This document shows, piece after piece, positions 39,811-52,598 of a DNA stretch of 64,000 bases (the stretch's first letter is position 1; each line of letters starts with the position of its first letter). A program made the position numbers and the translations under genes. Location: NCBI GenBank assembly GCA_022577435.1, contig JAKOON010000121.1, positions 62,001 through 126,000 of the forward strand, in the 5' to 3' direction. Source of the stretch: Embiotoca jacksoni. Taxonomy: Eukaryota; Chordata; Actinopteri; Embiotocidae. Under the pieces are notes generated by a model. The model made no database searches, was not told where the DNA came from, and saw nothing but the letters and a program-made list of their open reading frames with translations.

Positions 39811-39869
39811 GTTGGCCATGTAGTGTATCCCATTTGCCATAGTTCTGAGTGCGAAACTTGTTTTTTGTG

Positions 39870-42154
39870 ACTTTTTTTTTATCATATTTTAGACGACATG
39901 CTATAGTATGACTTTTTTCACATATTTTAGACGACATACTATAGTGTGACTTTTTTTCATGTTTTGGACATGTTATAGTATGACTTTTTTTCATATTTTA
40001 CACGACGTGGTGTAGTCTGAGTTTTTCGTCATATTTTGGGTGACATGACTTTTTTTACTTTTTGGACGACATGCTATTTTGAGACTTTTTTCACTTTTTT
40101 GATGACGTTATAGTGTGACTTTTTTCATATTTTAGACGACCTGTTATAGTGTGACTTTTTTTCATATTTTGGACGACATGCTATCGTGTGACTTTTTGTC
40201 TTATTTTGCACGACATGCTATGGTGTGACTTTTTTTCATATTTTGGACATGTTATAGCTTGACTTTTTTATATTTTAGACGACATATTATAGCGTGACTT
40301 TTTTTCATATTTTACACGACTTGTTATAGTATGATTTTTTTTCATGTTTTGTACATGTTATAGCTTGACTTTTTTACATTTTAGACGACATATTATAGCG
40401 TGACTTTTTTTCATATTTTACACGACATGTTATAGTGTGACTTTTTTCATGTTTTGGACATGTTATCGTGTGACTTTTTTTCATATCTTACACGACATGC
40501 TATAGTATGACTTTTTTTTATCATATTTTAGACGACATGCAATAGTGTGACTTTTTTTTATCATATTTTAGACGACATGCTATCGTATGACTTTTTTGTG
40601 TCATATTTTGGACGACATGGTATTTTATGACTTTTTTAACTTTTTGGACGACATGCTATTTTGAGACTTTTTTCACTTTTTGGATGACGTTATAGTATGA
40701 CTTTTTTCATATTTTAGACGACTTGTTATAGCATGACTTTATTTCACTTTTTGGACGACATGCTATATTATGACTTTTTTTCATATTTTGGACGACATGC
40801 TATAGTATGACTTTTTTTACATATTTTAGACGACATACGAAAGTGTGACTTTTTTCATGTTTTGGACATGTTATAGTGTGACTTTTTTTCATATTTTACA
40901 CGACATGCTATAGTCTGAGTTTTTTGATCATATGTTAGACGACATGCTATAGTATGACTTTTTGATCATATTTTAGACGACATGCTATGGTATGACTTTT
41001 TTTCATATTTTAATATGTTATAGCTTGACTTTTTTATATTTTAGACGACATATTATAGCGTGACTTTTTTTCATATTTTACACGACATGTTATAGTCTGA
41101 CTTTTTTCATGTTTTGGACATGTTATCGTGTGACTTTTTTTCATATTTTATACGACATGCCATAGTATGACTTTTTTTTATCATATTTTAGACGACATGC
41201 AATACTGTGACTTTTTTTTATCATATTTTAGACGACATGCTATAGTATGACTTTTTTGTGTCATATTTTGGACGACATGGTATTTTATGACTTTTTTAAC
41301 TTTTTGGACGACATGCTATTTTGATACTTTTTTCACTTTTTGGATGACGTTACAGTATGACTTTTTTCATATTTTAGACGACTTGTTATAGCATGACTTT
41401 ATTTCACTTTTTGGACGACATGCTATATTATGACTTTTTTTCATGTTTTGGACGACATGCTATAGTATGACTTTTTTTACATATTTTAGACGACATACTA
41501 TAGTGTGACTTTTTTCATGTTTTGGACATGTTATAGTGTGACTTTTTTTCATATTTTACACGACATGCTATAGTCTGAGTTTTTTGATCATATGTTAGAC
41601 GACATGCTATAGTATGACTTTTTGATCATATTTTAGACGACATGCTATGGTATGACTTTTTTTCATATTTTGGACATGTTATAGCTTGACTTTTTTATAT
41701 TTTAGACGACATATTATAGCGTGACTTTTTTCATATTTTACACGACATGCTATAGTATGACTTTTTTATCATATTTTAGACGACATGCTATAGTATGACT
41801 TTTTTGTGTCATATTTTGGACGACATGGTATTTTATGACTTTTTTAACTTTTTGGACGACATGCTATTTTGAGACTTTTTTCACTTTTTGGATGACGTTA
41901 TAGTATGACTTTTTTCATATTATAGACGACTTGTTATAGCATGACTTTATTTCACTTTTTGGACGACATGCTATAGTGTGACTTTTTTTCATGTTTTGGA
42001 CATGTTATAGCTTGACTTTTTTACATTTTAGACGACATATTATAGGGTGACTTTTTGTCTCATTTTGCACGACATGCTATGGTATGACTTTTTTTCATAT
42101 TTTGGACATATTATAACGTGACTTTTTTTCATATTTTACACGACATGACTTTTT
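39870..42154 (+). repeat. Family A block 12
   Basis: About 63 units. It opens with the exit-proximal series (GTGGTGTAGTCTGAG at about 40007, GGGTGACATGAC at about 40038). Two successive copies of an approximately 670-bp series are visible (about 40570-41240 and about 41230-41760), both containing GTGTCATATTTTGG through CTATATTATGAC, then CATACGAAAG or CATACTATAG. Confidence 0.9.
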
Positions 42155-42442
42155 GTTTTCTGTGAAATTGCAGACACAAAGTGACATGAAACCACTTTGG
42201 CCATGTAGTTTATCCCATTTGCCATAGTTCTGATTCGGAAACTTGTTTGTAAACACTTAGTTTAAGCCGTGGTGCTGTGATGCAGTTTTATGCTGTATTT
42301 GAGCTTCTCTCGCTGAGATAAGGCTGTTTTTGAAACATTATTGTTTCCTGTGAAATTGTTCACACAAAGTGACTTGAAATCACGTTGGCCATGTAGTGTA
42401 TCCCAAAGGCCATAGTTCTGAGTGCGAAACTTGTTTTTTGTG
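42155..42442 (+). repeat. Family B minimal block with a hybrid exit monomer
   Basis: Anchors at 42195 and 42383, spaced 188 bp (an extra base in ACATTATTGTTTCC). The exit monomer is chimeric. Its left part is the ordinary GTTCACACAAAGTGACTTG sequence and it then switches to the exit form at AAATCACGTTGG. It carries TATCCCAAAGGCC, which belongs to internal monomers. This looks like a recombinant of an internal and an exit monomer. Confidence 0.9.
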
Positions 42443-43327
42443 ACTTTTTTTTCACATATTTTAGACGACATACTATAGTGTGACTTTTTTTCATGTTTTG
42501 GACATGTTATAGTATGACTTTTTTTCATATTTTACACGACGTGGTGTAGTCTGAGTTTTTCGTCATATTTTGGGTGACATGACTTTTTTTACTTTTTGGA
42601 CGACATGCTATTTTGAGACTTTTTTCACTTTTTTGATGACGTTATAGTGTGACTTTTTTCATATTTTAGACGACCTGTTATAGTGTGACTTATTTTCATA
42701 TTTTGGACGACATGCTATATCATGGCTTTTTTTCATATTTTGGACGTCATAGCTTAACTTTTTTTTAAATTTTAGACGACATGCTATCGTGTGACTTTTT
42801 GTCTTATTTTGCACGACATGTTATAGTATGACTTTTTGATCATATTTTAGACGATATGCTATCGTGTGACTTTTTGTCTTATTTTGCACGACATGCTATG
42901 GTATGACTTTTTTTCATATTTTGGACATGTTATAGCTTGACTTTTTTATATTTTAGACGACATATTATAGCGTGACTTTTTTTCATATTTTACACGACAT
43001 GTTATAGTATGACTTTTTTTCATGTTTTGGACATGTTATAGCTTGACTTTTTACATTTTAGACGACATATTATAGCGTGACTTTTTTTCATATTTTACAC
43101 GACATGTTATAGTGTGACTTTTTTCATGTTTTGGACATGTTATCGTGTGATTTTTTGATAATATTTTAGACAACATGCTATCGTGTGACTTTTTGTCTCA
43201 TTTTGCACGACATGCTATGGTATGACTTTTTTTCATATTTTGGACATGTTATAGCTTGACTTTTTTATATTTTAGACGACATATTATAGCGTGACTTTTT
43301 TTCATATTTTACACGACATGACTTTTT
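42443..43327 (+). repeat. Family A block 13
   Basis: About 25 units. It begins directly with CACATATTTTAGACGAC; the unit with ATCATATTTTAG that normally follows an exit is missing. The exit-proximal series follows at about 42539-42690. Confidence 0.9.
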
Positions 43328-44767
43328 GTTTTCTGTAAAATTGCAGACACAAAGTCACATGAAACCACTTTGGCCATGTAGTTTATCCCATTTGCCATAG
43401 TTCTGATTCGGAAACTTGTTTGTAAACACTTAGTTTAAGCCGTGGCGTAGTGATGCAGTTTTATGCTGTATTTGAGCTTCTCTCGCTGAGATTAGGCTGT
43501 TTTTGAAACATTGTGTTTCCTGTGAAATTGTTCACACAAAGTGACTTGAAACGACTTTGGCCATGTAGTTTATCCCAAAGGCCATAGTTCTGAGTAGGAA
43601 ACTTGTTAGTAAAGACTTAGTTGAAGCCATGGCGCTGTGATGCAGATTTACATTAGGCTGAGAAAGTGAGACATGAAATACTGTTTTCTGAGAATTTGTG
43701 AACACAAAGTGACTTGAAACCACTTTGGCCATGTAGTTTATCCCATTTGCCATAATTCTGAGTAGGAAACTTGTTTGGAAACACTTAGTTTAAGCCGTGG
43801 AGCTGTAATGCAGTTTTATGCTGTTTTTGAGCTTCTCTCGCTGAAATAAGGCTGTTTTTGAAACATTGTGTTTCCTGTGAAATTGTTCACACAAAGTGAC
43901 TTGAAACCACTTTGGCCATGTAGTTTATCCCATTTGCCATAGTGCTGAGTACGAAACTTGTTTGTAAACACTTAGTTTAAGCCGTGGAGCTGTAATGCAG
44001 TTTTATGCTGTTTTTGAGCTTCTCTCGTTGAAATAAGGCTGTTTTTGAAACATTGTGTTTCCTGTGAAATTGTTCACGCAAAGTGACTTGAAACCACTTT
44101 GGCCATGTAGTTTATCCCAATTGCCAAAATTCTAAGTAGGAAACTTGTTTGGAAACACTTAGTTTAAGCCGTGGAGTTGTAATGCAGTTTTATGCTGTTT
44201 TTGAGCTTCTCTCGCTGAGATAAGGCTGTTTTTGAAACATTGTGTTTCCTGTGAAATTGTTCACTCAAAGTGACTTGAAACCACTTTGGCCATGTAGTTT
44301 ATCCCTATTGCCATAATTCTAAGTAGGAAACTTGTTTGGAAACACTTAGTTTAAGCCATGGCGCTGTGATGCAGTTTTACATTAGGCTGGGAAAGTGAGA
44401 CATGAAATACTGTTTTCTGAGAATTTGTGAACACAAAGTGACTTGAAACCACTTTGGCCATGTAGTTTATCCCATTTGCCATAATTCTGAGTAGGAAACT
44501 TGTTTGGAAACACTTAGTTTAAGCCGTGGAGTTGTAATGCAGTTTTATGCTGTTTTTGAGCTTCTCTCGCATGTTTTTGAAACATTGTGTTTTCTTTGAA
44601 ATAGTCAACACAAAATCACTTGAAATCACGTTGGCCATGTAGTGTATAGTGTGACTTTTTTTTCATGTTTTGGACATGTTATAGCTTGACTTTTTTACAT
44701 TTTAGACGACATATTATAGGGTATAGTGTGCTTGCCATAGTTCTGAGTGCGAAACTTGTTTTTTGTG
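43328..44767 (+). repeat. Family B block: entry-187-168-187-187-187-168-177-exit with an A island
   Basis: Anchors at 43368, 43555, 43723, 43910, 44097, 44284 and 44452, and the exit anchor at 44629. The exit monomer is split by about 86 bp of family A (44645-44731), after which it resumes at TTGCCATAGTTCTGAGTGCG. Confidence 0.9.
44645..44731 (+). repeat. Family A island inside a B exit monomer (copy 1)
   Basis: Normal exits read GTAGTGTATCCCATTTGCC. Here the CCCAT is replaced by about 86 bp of A-type sequence bounded on both sides by the 10-bp direct repeat GTATAGTGTG. The same event is present at 50299, 54062 and 55725. Confidence 0.88.
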
Positions 44768-45425
44768 ACTTTTTTTTATCATATTTTAGACGACATGATA
44801 TAGTATGACTTTTTTGTGTCATATTTTGGACGACATGGTATTTTATGACTTTTTTAACTTTTAGGACGACATGCTATCTTGAGACTTTTTTCACTTTTTG
44901 GATGACATGCTATAGTGTGACTTTTTTCATGTTTTGGACATGTTATAGCTTGACTTTTTTATATTTTACACGACATGCTATAGTATGACTTTTTTATCAT
45001 ATTTTAGACAACATGCTATAGTATGACTTTATTGTGTCATATTTTGGACGACATGCTATTTTGAGACTTTTTTCACTTTTTGGACGACAGGCTATAGTGT
45101 GACTTTTTTTCATGTTTTGGACATGTTATAGCTTGACTTTTTTATATTTTAGACGACATATTATAGGGTGACTTTTTTTCATATTTTACGCGACATGTTA
45201 TATTATGACTTTTTTCATGTTTTGGACATGTTATAGCTTGACTTTTTTTTTAATTTTAGACGACATGCGAAAGTATGACTTTTTGATCATATGTTAGACG
45301 ACATGCTATCGTATGACTTTTTGATCATATTTTAGACAACATGCTATAGAGTGACTTTTTGATCATATTTTAGACGACATGCTATCGTATGACTTTTTTT
45401 CATATTTTGGACGACATGACTTTTT
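44768..45425 (+). repeat. Family A block 14
   Basis: About 18 units, including GTATGACTTTATTGTGTCAT at about 45018 and CATGCGAAAGTATGAC at about 45267, variants typical of the 44-64 kb part. Confidence 0.9.
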
Positions 45426-46038
45426 GTTTTCTGTGAAATTGCAGACACAAAGTGACATGAAACCACTTTGGCCATGTAGTTTATCCCATTTGCCATAGTT
45501 CTGATTCGGAAATTTGTTAGTAAAGACTTAGTTGAAGCCATGGCGCTGTGATGCAGTTTTAAATTAGGCTGAGAAAGTGAGACTTGAAATGCTGTTTTCT
45601 GTGAAATTGTTCAAACAAAGTGACTTGAAACCACTTTGGCCATGTAGTTTATCCCCATTGCCATAGTTTTGAGTAGGAAACTTGTTAGTAAAGACTGAGT
45701 TGAAGCAATGGCGCTGTGATGCAGTTTTACATTAGGCTGAGAAAGTGAGACATGAAATACTGTTTTCTGAGAATTTGTGAACACAAAGTGACTTGAAACC
45801 ACTTTGGCCATGTAGTTTATCCCAATTGCCATAATTCTAAGTAGGAAACTTGTTTGGAAACACTTAGTTTAAGCCGTGGAGCTGAAATGCAGTTTTACGC
45901 TGTTTTTGAGCTTCTCTCGCATGTTTTTGAAACATTGTGTTTTCTTTGAAATAGTCAACACAAAGTCACTTGAAATCACGTTGGCCATGTAGCGTATCCC
46001 ATTTGCCATAGTTCTGAGTGCGAAACGTGTTTTTTGTG
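45426..46038 (+). repeat. Family B 613-bp cassette, copy 1: entry-168-168-177-exit
   Basis: Anchors at 45466, 45634, 45802 and 45979. It shares GGAAATTTGTTAG in the entry monomer, GTTGAAGCAATGG, and AAACGTGTTTTTTGTG at the exit with copies at 47208, 50926 and 54803, all 613 bp. Confidence 0.92.
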
Positions 46039-47207
46039 ACTTTTTTTTTATCATATTTTAGACGACATGCTATAGTATGACTTTTTTCACATATTTTAGA
46101 CGACATACTATAGTGTGACTTTTTTTCATGTTTTGGACATGTTATCGTGTGACTTTTTTTCATATTTTACACGACATGCTATAGCATGACATTTTTCATG
46201 TTTTGGACATGTTATCGTGTGACTTTTTTTCATATTTTACACGACATGCTATAGTATGACTTTTTTTTCGTCTTATTTTGGACGACATGGTATTTTATGA
46301 CTTTTTTAACTTTTTGGACGACATGCTATCTTGATACTTTTTTCACTTTTTGGATGACATGCTATAGTGTGACTTTTTTCATGTTTTGGACATGTTATAG
46401 CTTGACTTTTTTATATTTTACACGACATGCTATAGTATGACTTTTTTTTATCATATTTTAGACGACATGCAATAGTGTGACTTTTTTTATGATATTTTAG
46501 ACGACATGCTATAGTATGACTTTTTTGTGTCATATTTTGGACGACATGGTATTTTATGACTTTATTTCACTTTTTGGACGACATGCTATTTTATGACTTT
46601 TTTTCATATTTTGGACGACATACTATAGTGTGACTTTTTTTCATGTTTTGGACATGTTATAGTGTGACTTTTTTTCATATTTTACACGACATGTTATAGT
46701 TAGACATTTTTCATGTTTTGGACATGTTATCGTGTGACTTTTTTTCATATTTTACATGACATGCTATAGTATGACTTTTTTATCATATTTTACACGACAT
46801 GCTATAGTATGACTTTTTTGTGTCATATTTTGGACGACATGGCATTTTATGACTTTTTTTTAACTTTTTGGACGACATGCTATTTTGAGACTTTTTTCAC
46901 TTTTTGGGTGACGTTATAGTATGACTTTTTTCATATTTTAGACGACTTGTTATAGCATGACTTTATTTCACTTTTTGGACGACATGCTATAGTGTGACTT
47001 TTTTTCATGTTTTGGACATGTTATAGCTTGACTTTTTTACATTTTAGACGACATATTATAGGGTCACTTTTTTCATATTTTACACGACATGTTATAGTAT
47101 GACTTTTTTATATTTTAGACGACATATTATAGCGTGACTTTTTTTCATATTTTACACGACATGCAGTATGACTTTTTTTTATCATATTTTAGACGACATG
47201 ACTTTTT
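46039..47207 (+). repeat. Family A block 15
   Basis: About 32 units. A shortened unit GACATGCAGTATGAC at about 47158 lacks the TATA core. The remainder is ordinary A sequence. Confidence 0.88.
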
Positions 47208-47820
47208 GTTTTCTGTGAAATTGCAGACACAAAGTGACATGAAACCACTTTGGCCATGTAGTTTATCCCATTTGCCATAGTTCTGATTCGGAAATTTGTT
47301 AGTAAATACTTAGTTGAAGCCATGGCGCTGTGATGCAGTTTTACATTAGGCTGAGAAAGTGAGACTTGAAATGCTGTTTTCTGTGAAATTGTTCAAACAA
47401 AGTGACTTGAAACCACTTTGGCCATGTAGTTTATCCCCATTGCCATAGTTCTGAGTAGGAAACTTGTTAGTAAAGACTGAGTTGAAGCAATGGCGCTGTG
47501 ATGCAGTTTTACATTAGGCTGAGAAAGTGAGACATGAAATACTGTTTTCTGAGAATTTGTGAACACAAAGTGACTTGAAACCACTTTGGCCATGTAGTTT
47601 ATCCCAATTGCCATAATTCTAAGTAGGAAACTTGTTTGGAAACACTTAGTTTAAGCCGTGGAGCTGTAATGCAGTTTTACGCTGTTTTTGAGCTTCTCTC
47701 CCATGTTTTTGAAACATTGTGTTTTCTTTGAAATAGTCAACACAAAGTCACTTGAAATCACGTTGGCCATGTAGCGTATCCCATTTGCCATAGTTCTGAG
47801 TCCGAAACGTGTTTTTTGTG
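47208..47820 (+). repeat. Family B 613-bp cassette, copy 2
   Basis: Same monomer order as 45426-46038, offset 1782 bp. Private changes are CTCTCCCATG and GAGTCCGAAACG. Confidence 0.92.
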
Positions 47821-48835
47821 ACTTTTTTTTTATCATATTTTAGACGACATGCTATAGTATGACTTTTTTCACATATTTTAGACGACATACTATAGTGTGA
47901 CTTTTTTTCATGTTTTGGACATGTTATCGTGTGACTTTTTTTCATATTTTACACGACATGCTATAGTATGACTTTTTTGTGTCATATTTTGGACGACATG
48001 GTATTTTATGACTTTTTTAACTTTTTGGACGACATGCTACCTTGAGACTTTTTTCACTTTTTGGATGACATGCTATAGTGTGACTCTTTTCATGTTTTGG
48101 CCATGTTATAGCTTGACTTTTTTATCATGTTTTAGACGACATGTTATAGTATGAATTTTTTCATGTTTTGGACGACTTGTTATAGCGTGACTTTATTTCA
48201 TTTTTTGGACGACATGCTATAGTGTGACTTTTTTTCATGTTTTGGACATGTTATATCTTGACTTTTTAACATTTTAGACGACATATAATAGCGTGACTTT
48301 TTTTCATATTTTACACGACATGTTATAGTATGAATTTTTTCATGTTTTGGACATGTTATAGCTTGACTTTTTTATATTTTAGACGACATATTATAGCGTG
48401 ACTTTTTTTCATATTTTACACGACATGCTATAGTATGACTTTTTTGTGTCATATTTTGGACGACATGGTATTTTATGACTTTTTTAACTTTTTGGACGAC
48501 ATGCTATTTTGACACTTTTTTCACTTTTTGGATGACATGCTATAGTGTGACTTTTTTTCATGTTTTGGACATGTTATAGCTTGACTTTTTTATATTTTAC
48601 ACGACATGCTATAGTATGACTTTTTTTCATATTTTACACGACATGTTATAGTATGACTTTTTTCATGTTTTGGACATGTTATAGCTTGACTTTTTTTTAA
48701 ATTTTAGACGACATGTGAAAGTATGACTTTTTGATCATGTGTTAGACGACATGCTATAGTATGACTTTTTGATCATATTTTAGAAGACATGCTATCGTAT
48801 GACTTTTTTTCATATTTTGGACGACATGACTTTTT
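47821..48835 (+). repeat. Family A block 16
   Basis: About 28 units. The stretch of about 48170-48300 has rare variants (TTATATCTTGAC, GACATATAATAG, ATTTCATTTTTTGG) that recur at about 61700-61830. Confidence 0.9.
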
Positions 48836-49989
48836 GTTTTCTGTGAAATTGCAGACACAAAGTGACATGAAACCACTTTGGCCATGTAGTTTATCCCATT
48901 TGCCATAGTTCTGATTCGGAAACTTGTTAGTAAAGACTGAGTTAAAGCCATGGCGCTGTGATGCAGTTTTACATTAGGCTGAGAAAGTGAGACATGAAAT
49001 ACTGTTTTCTGAGAATTTGTGAACACAAAGTGACTTGAAACCACTTTGGCCATGTAGTTTATCCCAATTGCCAAAATTCTAAGTAGGAAACTTGTTTGTA
49101 AACACTTAGTTTAAGCCGTGGAGCTGTAATGCAGTTTTATGTTGTTTTTGAGCTTCTCTCGCTGAAATAAGGCTGTTTTTGAAACATTGTGTTTCCTGTG
49201 AAATTGTTCACACAAAGTGACTTGAAACCACTTTGGCCATGTAGTTTATCCCCATTGCCATTGTTCTGAGTAGGAAACTTGTTAGTAAAGACTTAGTTGA
49301 AGCCATGGCGCTGTGATGCAGTTTTACATAAGGCTGAGAAAGTGAGACATGAAATACTGTTTTCTGAGAATTTGTGAACACAAAGTGACTTGAAACCACT
49401 TTGGCCATGTAGTTTTGCCCATTTGCCATAATTCTGAGTAGGAAACTTGTTTGGAAATACTTAGTTTAAGCCGTGGAGCTGTAATGCAGTTTTACGCTGT
49501 TTTTGAGCTTCTCTTGCTGAAATAAGGCTGTTTTTGAAACATTGTGTTTCCTGGAAATTGTTCACACAAAGTGACTTGAAACCACTTTGGCCATGTAGTT
49601 TATCCCATTTGCCATAGTTCTGAGTAGGAAACTTGTTAGTAAAGACTTAGTTGAAGCCATGGCATTGTGATGCAGTTTTACATTAGGCTGAGAAAGTGAG
49701 ACATGAAATACTGTTTTCAGAGAATTTGTGAACACAAAGTGACTTGAAACCACTTTGGCCATGTAGTTTATCCCATTTGCCATAATTCTGAGTAGGAAAC
49801 TTGTTTGGAAACACTTAGTTTAAGCCGTGGAGCTGTAATGCAGTTTTATTCTGTTTTTGAGCTTCTCTCGCATGTTTTTGAAACATTGTGTTTTCTTTGA
49901 AATAGTCAACACAAAGTCACTTGAAATCACGTTGGCCATGTAGCGTATCCCATTTGCCATAGTTCTGAGTGCGAAACGTGTTTTTTGTG
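48836..49989 (+). repeat. Family B block: entry-168-187-168-186-168-177-exit
   Basis: The 186-bp monomer has a 1-bp loss (TTTCCTGGAAATTG for TTTCCTGTGAAATTG) at about 49552. That indel is copied at about 53315 and 62976, so it marks descent of three block copies. Other shared markers are GTAGTTTTGCCC and GAAATACTTAG. Confidence 0.92.
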
Positions 49990-50065
49990 ACTTTTTTTTT
50001 ATCATATTTTAGATGACATGCTATAGTATGACTTTTTTCACATATTTTAGACGACATGACTTTTT
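49990..50065 (+). repeat. Family A spacer of two units
   Basis: Only two units separate two B blocks. The first has AGATGACATG and the last is the shortened entry unit. Copies lie at 53753-53828 and 55416-55491. Confidence 0.9.
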
Positions 50066-50420
50066 GTTTTCCGTGAAATTGCAGACACAAAGTGACATGA
50101 AACCACTTTGGCCATGTAGTTTATCCCATTTGCCATAGTTCTGATTCGGAAACTTGTTTGTAAACACTTAGTTTAAGCCGTGGAGCTGTAATGCAGTTTT
50201 ATGCTGTTTTTGAGCTTCTCTCGCATGTTTTTGAAACATTGTGTTTTCCTTCAAATAGTCAACACAAAGTCACTTGAAATCACGTTGGCCATGTAGTGTA
50301 TAGTGTGACTTTTTTTCATGTTTTGAACATGTTATAGCTTGACTTTTTTACATTTTAGACGACATATTATAGGGTATAGTGTGTTTGCCATAGTTCTGAG
50401 TGCGAAACTTGTTTTTTGTG
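50066..50420 (+). repeat. Family B block: entry-177-exit split by an A island
   Basis: Entry has GTTTTCCGTG instead of GTTTTCTGTG. The exit monomer has CCTTCAAATAGTC instead of CTTTGAAATAGTC and is interrupted by an A island at 50299-50384. Confidence 0.9.
50299..50384 (+). repeat. Family A island inside a B exit monomer (copy 2)
   Basis: Same insertion point and same flanking direct repeat GTATAGTGTG as at 44645. This copy has TTTTGAACATG where the others have TTTTGGACATG. Confidence 0.88.
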
Positions 50421-50925
50421 ACTTTTTTTATCATATTTTAGACGACATGCTATAGTATGACTTTTTTGTGTCATATTTTGGACGACATGGTATTTTATGA
50501 CTTTTTTAACTTTTTGGACGACAAGCTATTTTGAGACTTTTTTCACTTTTTGGATGACATGCTATAGTGTGACTTTTTTCATGTTTTGGACATGTTATAG
50601 CTTGACATTTTTATATTTTACACGACATGCTATAGTGTGACTTTTTTTCATGTTTTGGACATGTTATAGCTTGACTTTTTTATATTTTAGACGACATATT
50701 ATAGGGTGACTTTTTTTCATATTTTACACGACATGTTATAGTATGACTTTTTTCATGTTTTGGACATGTTATAGCTTGACTTTTTTTTAAATTTAAGACG
50801 ACATGCGAAAGTATGACTTTTTGATCATATGTTAGACGACATGCTATAGTATGACTTTTTGATCATATTTTAGACGACATGCTATCGTATGACTTTTTTT
50901 CATATTTTGGACGACATGACTTTTT
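50421..50925 (+). repeat. Family A block 18
   Basis: About 14 units. Relative to its copies at 54184 and 55847 it lacks about 113 bp (three units) after about 50630, which explains the change of duplication offset from 3763 to 3877 bp. Confidence 0.88.
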
Positions 50926-51538
50926 GTTTTCTGTGAAATTGCAGACACAAAGTGACATGAAACCACTTTGGCCATGTAGTTTATCCCATTTGCCATAGTT
51001 CTGATTCGGAAATTTGTTAGTAAAGACTGAGTTGAAGCAATGGCGCTGTGATGCAGTTTTACATTAGGCTGAGAAAGTGAGACTTGAAATGCTGTTTTCT
51101 GTGAAATTGTTCAAACAAAGTGACTTGAAACCACTTTGGCCATGTAGTTTATCCCCATTGCCATAGTTCTGAGTAGGAAACTTGTTAGTAAAGACTGAGT
51201 TGAAGCAATGTCGCTGTGATGCAGTTTTACATTAGGCTGAGAAAGTGAGACATGAAATACTGTTTTCTGAGAATTTGTGAACACAAAGTGACTTGAAACC
51301 ACTTTGGCCATGTAGTTTATCCCAATTGCCATAATTCTAAGTAGGAAACTTGTTTGGAAACACTTAGTTTAAGCCGTGGAGCTGTAATGCAGTTTTACGC
51401 TGTTTTTGAGCTTCTCTCGCATGTTTTTGAAACATTGTGTTTTCTTTGAAATAGTCAACACAAAGTCACTTGAAATCAAGTTGGCCATGTAGCGTATCCC
51501 ATTTGCCATAGTTCTGAGAGCGAAACGTGTTTTTTGTG
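50926..51538 (+). repeat. Family B 613-bp cassette, copy 3
   Basis: Same order as the cassette at 45426. Private changes are CAATGTCGCTGTG and GAGAGCGAAACG. Confidence 0.92.
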
Positions 51539-52598
51539 ACTTTTTTTTAATCATATTTTAGACGACATACTATAGTGTGACTTTTTTTCATGTTTTGGAC
51601 ATGTTATAGCTTGACTTTTTTATATTTTAGACGACATATTATAGCGTGACTTTTTTTCATATTTTACACGACATGACTTTTTGTTTTCTGTTTGTTATAG
51701 TATGATTTTTTCATGTTTTGGACATGTTATCGTGTGACTTTTTTTCATATTTTACACGACATGTTATAGAATGACTTTTTTCATGTTTTGGACATGTTAT
51801 AGCTTGACTTTTTTATATTTTAGACGACATATTATAGCGTGACTTTTTTTCATATTTTACACGACATGCTATAGTATGACTTTTTTGTGTCATATTTTGG
51901 ACGACATGGTATTTTATGACTTTTTTAACTTTTTGGACGACATGCTATTTTGACACTTTTTTCACTTTTTGGATGACATGCTATAGTGTGACTTTTTTCA
52001 TGTTTTGGACATGTTATAGCTTGACTTTTTTATATTTTACATGACATGCTATAGTATGACTTTTTTTCATATTTTACACGACATGTTATAGTATGACTTT
52101 TTTCATGTTTTGGACATGTTATAGCTTGACTTTTTCATATTTTAGACGACATATTATAGCGTGACTTTTTTTCATATTTTACACGACATGCTATAGTATG
52201 ACTTTTTTGTGTCATATTTTGGACGACATGGTATTTTATGACTTTTTTAACTTTTTGGACGACATGCTATTTTGACACTTTTTTCACTTTTTGGATGACA
52301 TGCTATAGTGTGACTTTTTTCATGTTTTGGACATGTTATAGCTTGACTTTTTTATATTTTACATGACATGCTATAGTATGACTTTTTTTCATATTTTACA
52401 CGACATGTTATAGTATGACTTTTTTCATGTTTTGGACATGTTATAGCTTGACTTTTTTTTTAAATTTTAGACGACATGCGAAAGTATGACTTTTTGATCA
52501 TGTGTTAGACGACATGCTATAGTATGACTTTTTGATCATATTTTAGAAGACATGCTATCGTATGACTTTTTTTCATATTTTGGACGACATGACTTTTT
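51539..52598 (+). repeat. Family A block 19 with an aborted entry junction and a 322-bp tandem duplication
   Basis: At about 51665-51690 the block contains GACATGACTTTTTG, then TTTTCTGTTTG, then TTATAG: the first few bases of a B entry and then a return to A. From about 51801 a 322-bp series is present twice in tandem (AGCTTGAC at 51801, 52123 and 52445; ATGACATGCT at 52041 and 52363). Confidence 0.88.
51801..52444 (+). repeat. 322-bp tandem duplication of A units
   Basis: Two adjoining 322-bp copies, each about nine A units starting at AGCTTGAC and including GTGTCATATTTTGG, GGTATTTTATGAC and CTATTTTGACAC. The parental locus near 48360-48683 has a single 323-bp copy. Confidence 0.87.

Larger units (their letters stand above)
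33434..39869 (+). repeat. Family B long array: 35 monomers between entry and exit
   Basis: Anchors run from 33474 to the exit anchor at 39810, a span of 6336 bp. I read 24 spacings of 187 bp and 11 of 168 bp, and 24x187 + 11x168 is exactly 6336, so there is no net indel in the whole array. The 168-bp monomers occur singly or in pairs. This is the only B block longer than about 1.7 kb here. Long minus-strand frames (34573-34962, 35657-36046) exist only where two 168-bp monomers follow each other. Confidence 0.95.

Noticed and set aside
33434..39869. CENP-B box in family B
   Set aside because: I looked for the TTCG....A..CGGG pattern on both strands and saw no convincing match. Centromere function cannot be inferred from sequence alone.
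44645..44731. Transposon insertion with a target-site duplication
   Set aside because: The 86-bp insert is ordinary family A sequence with no terminal inverted repeats or coding capacity, and the flanking 10 bp also occurs within A units.
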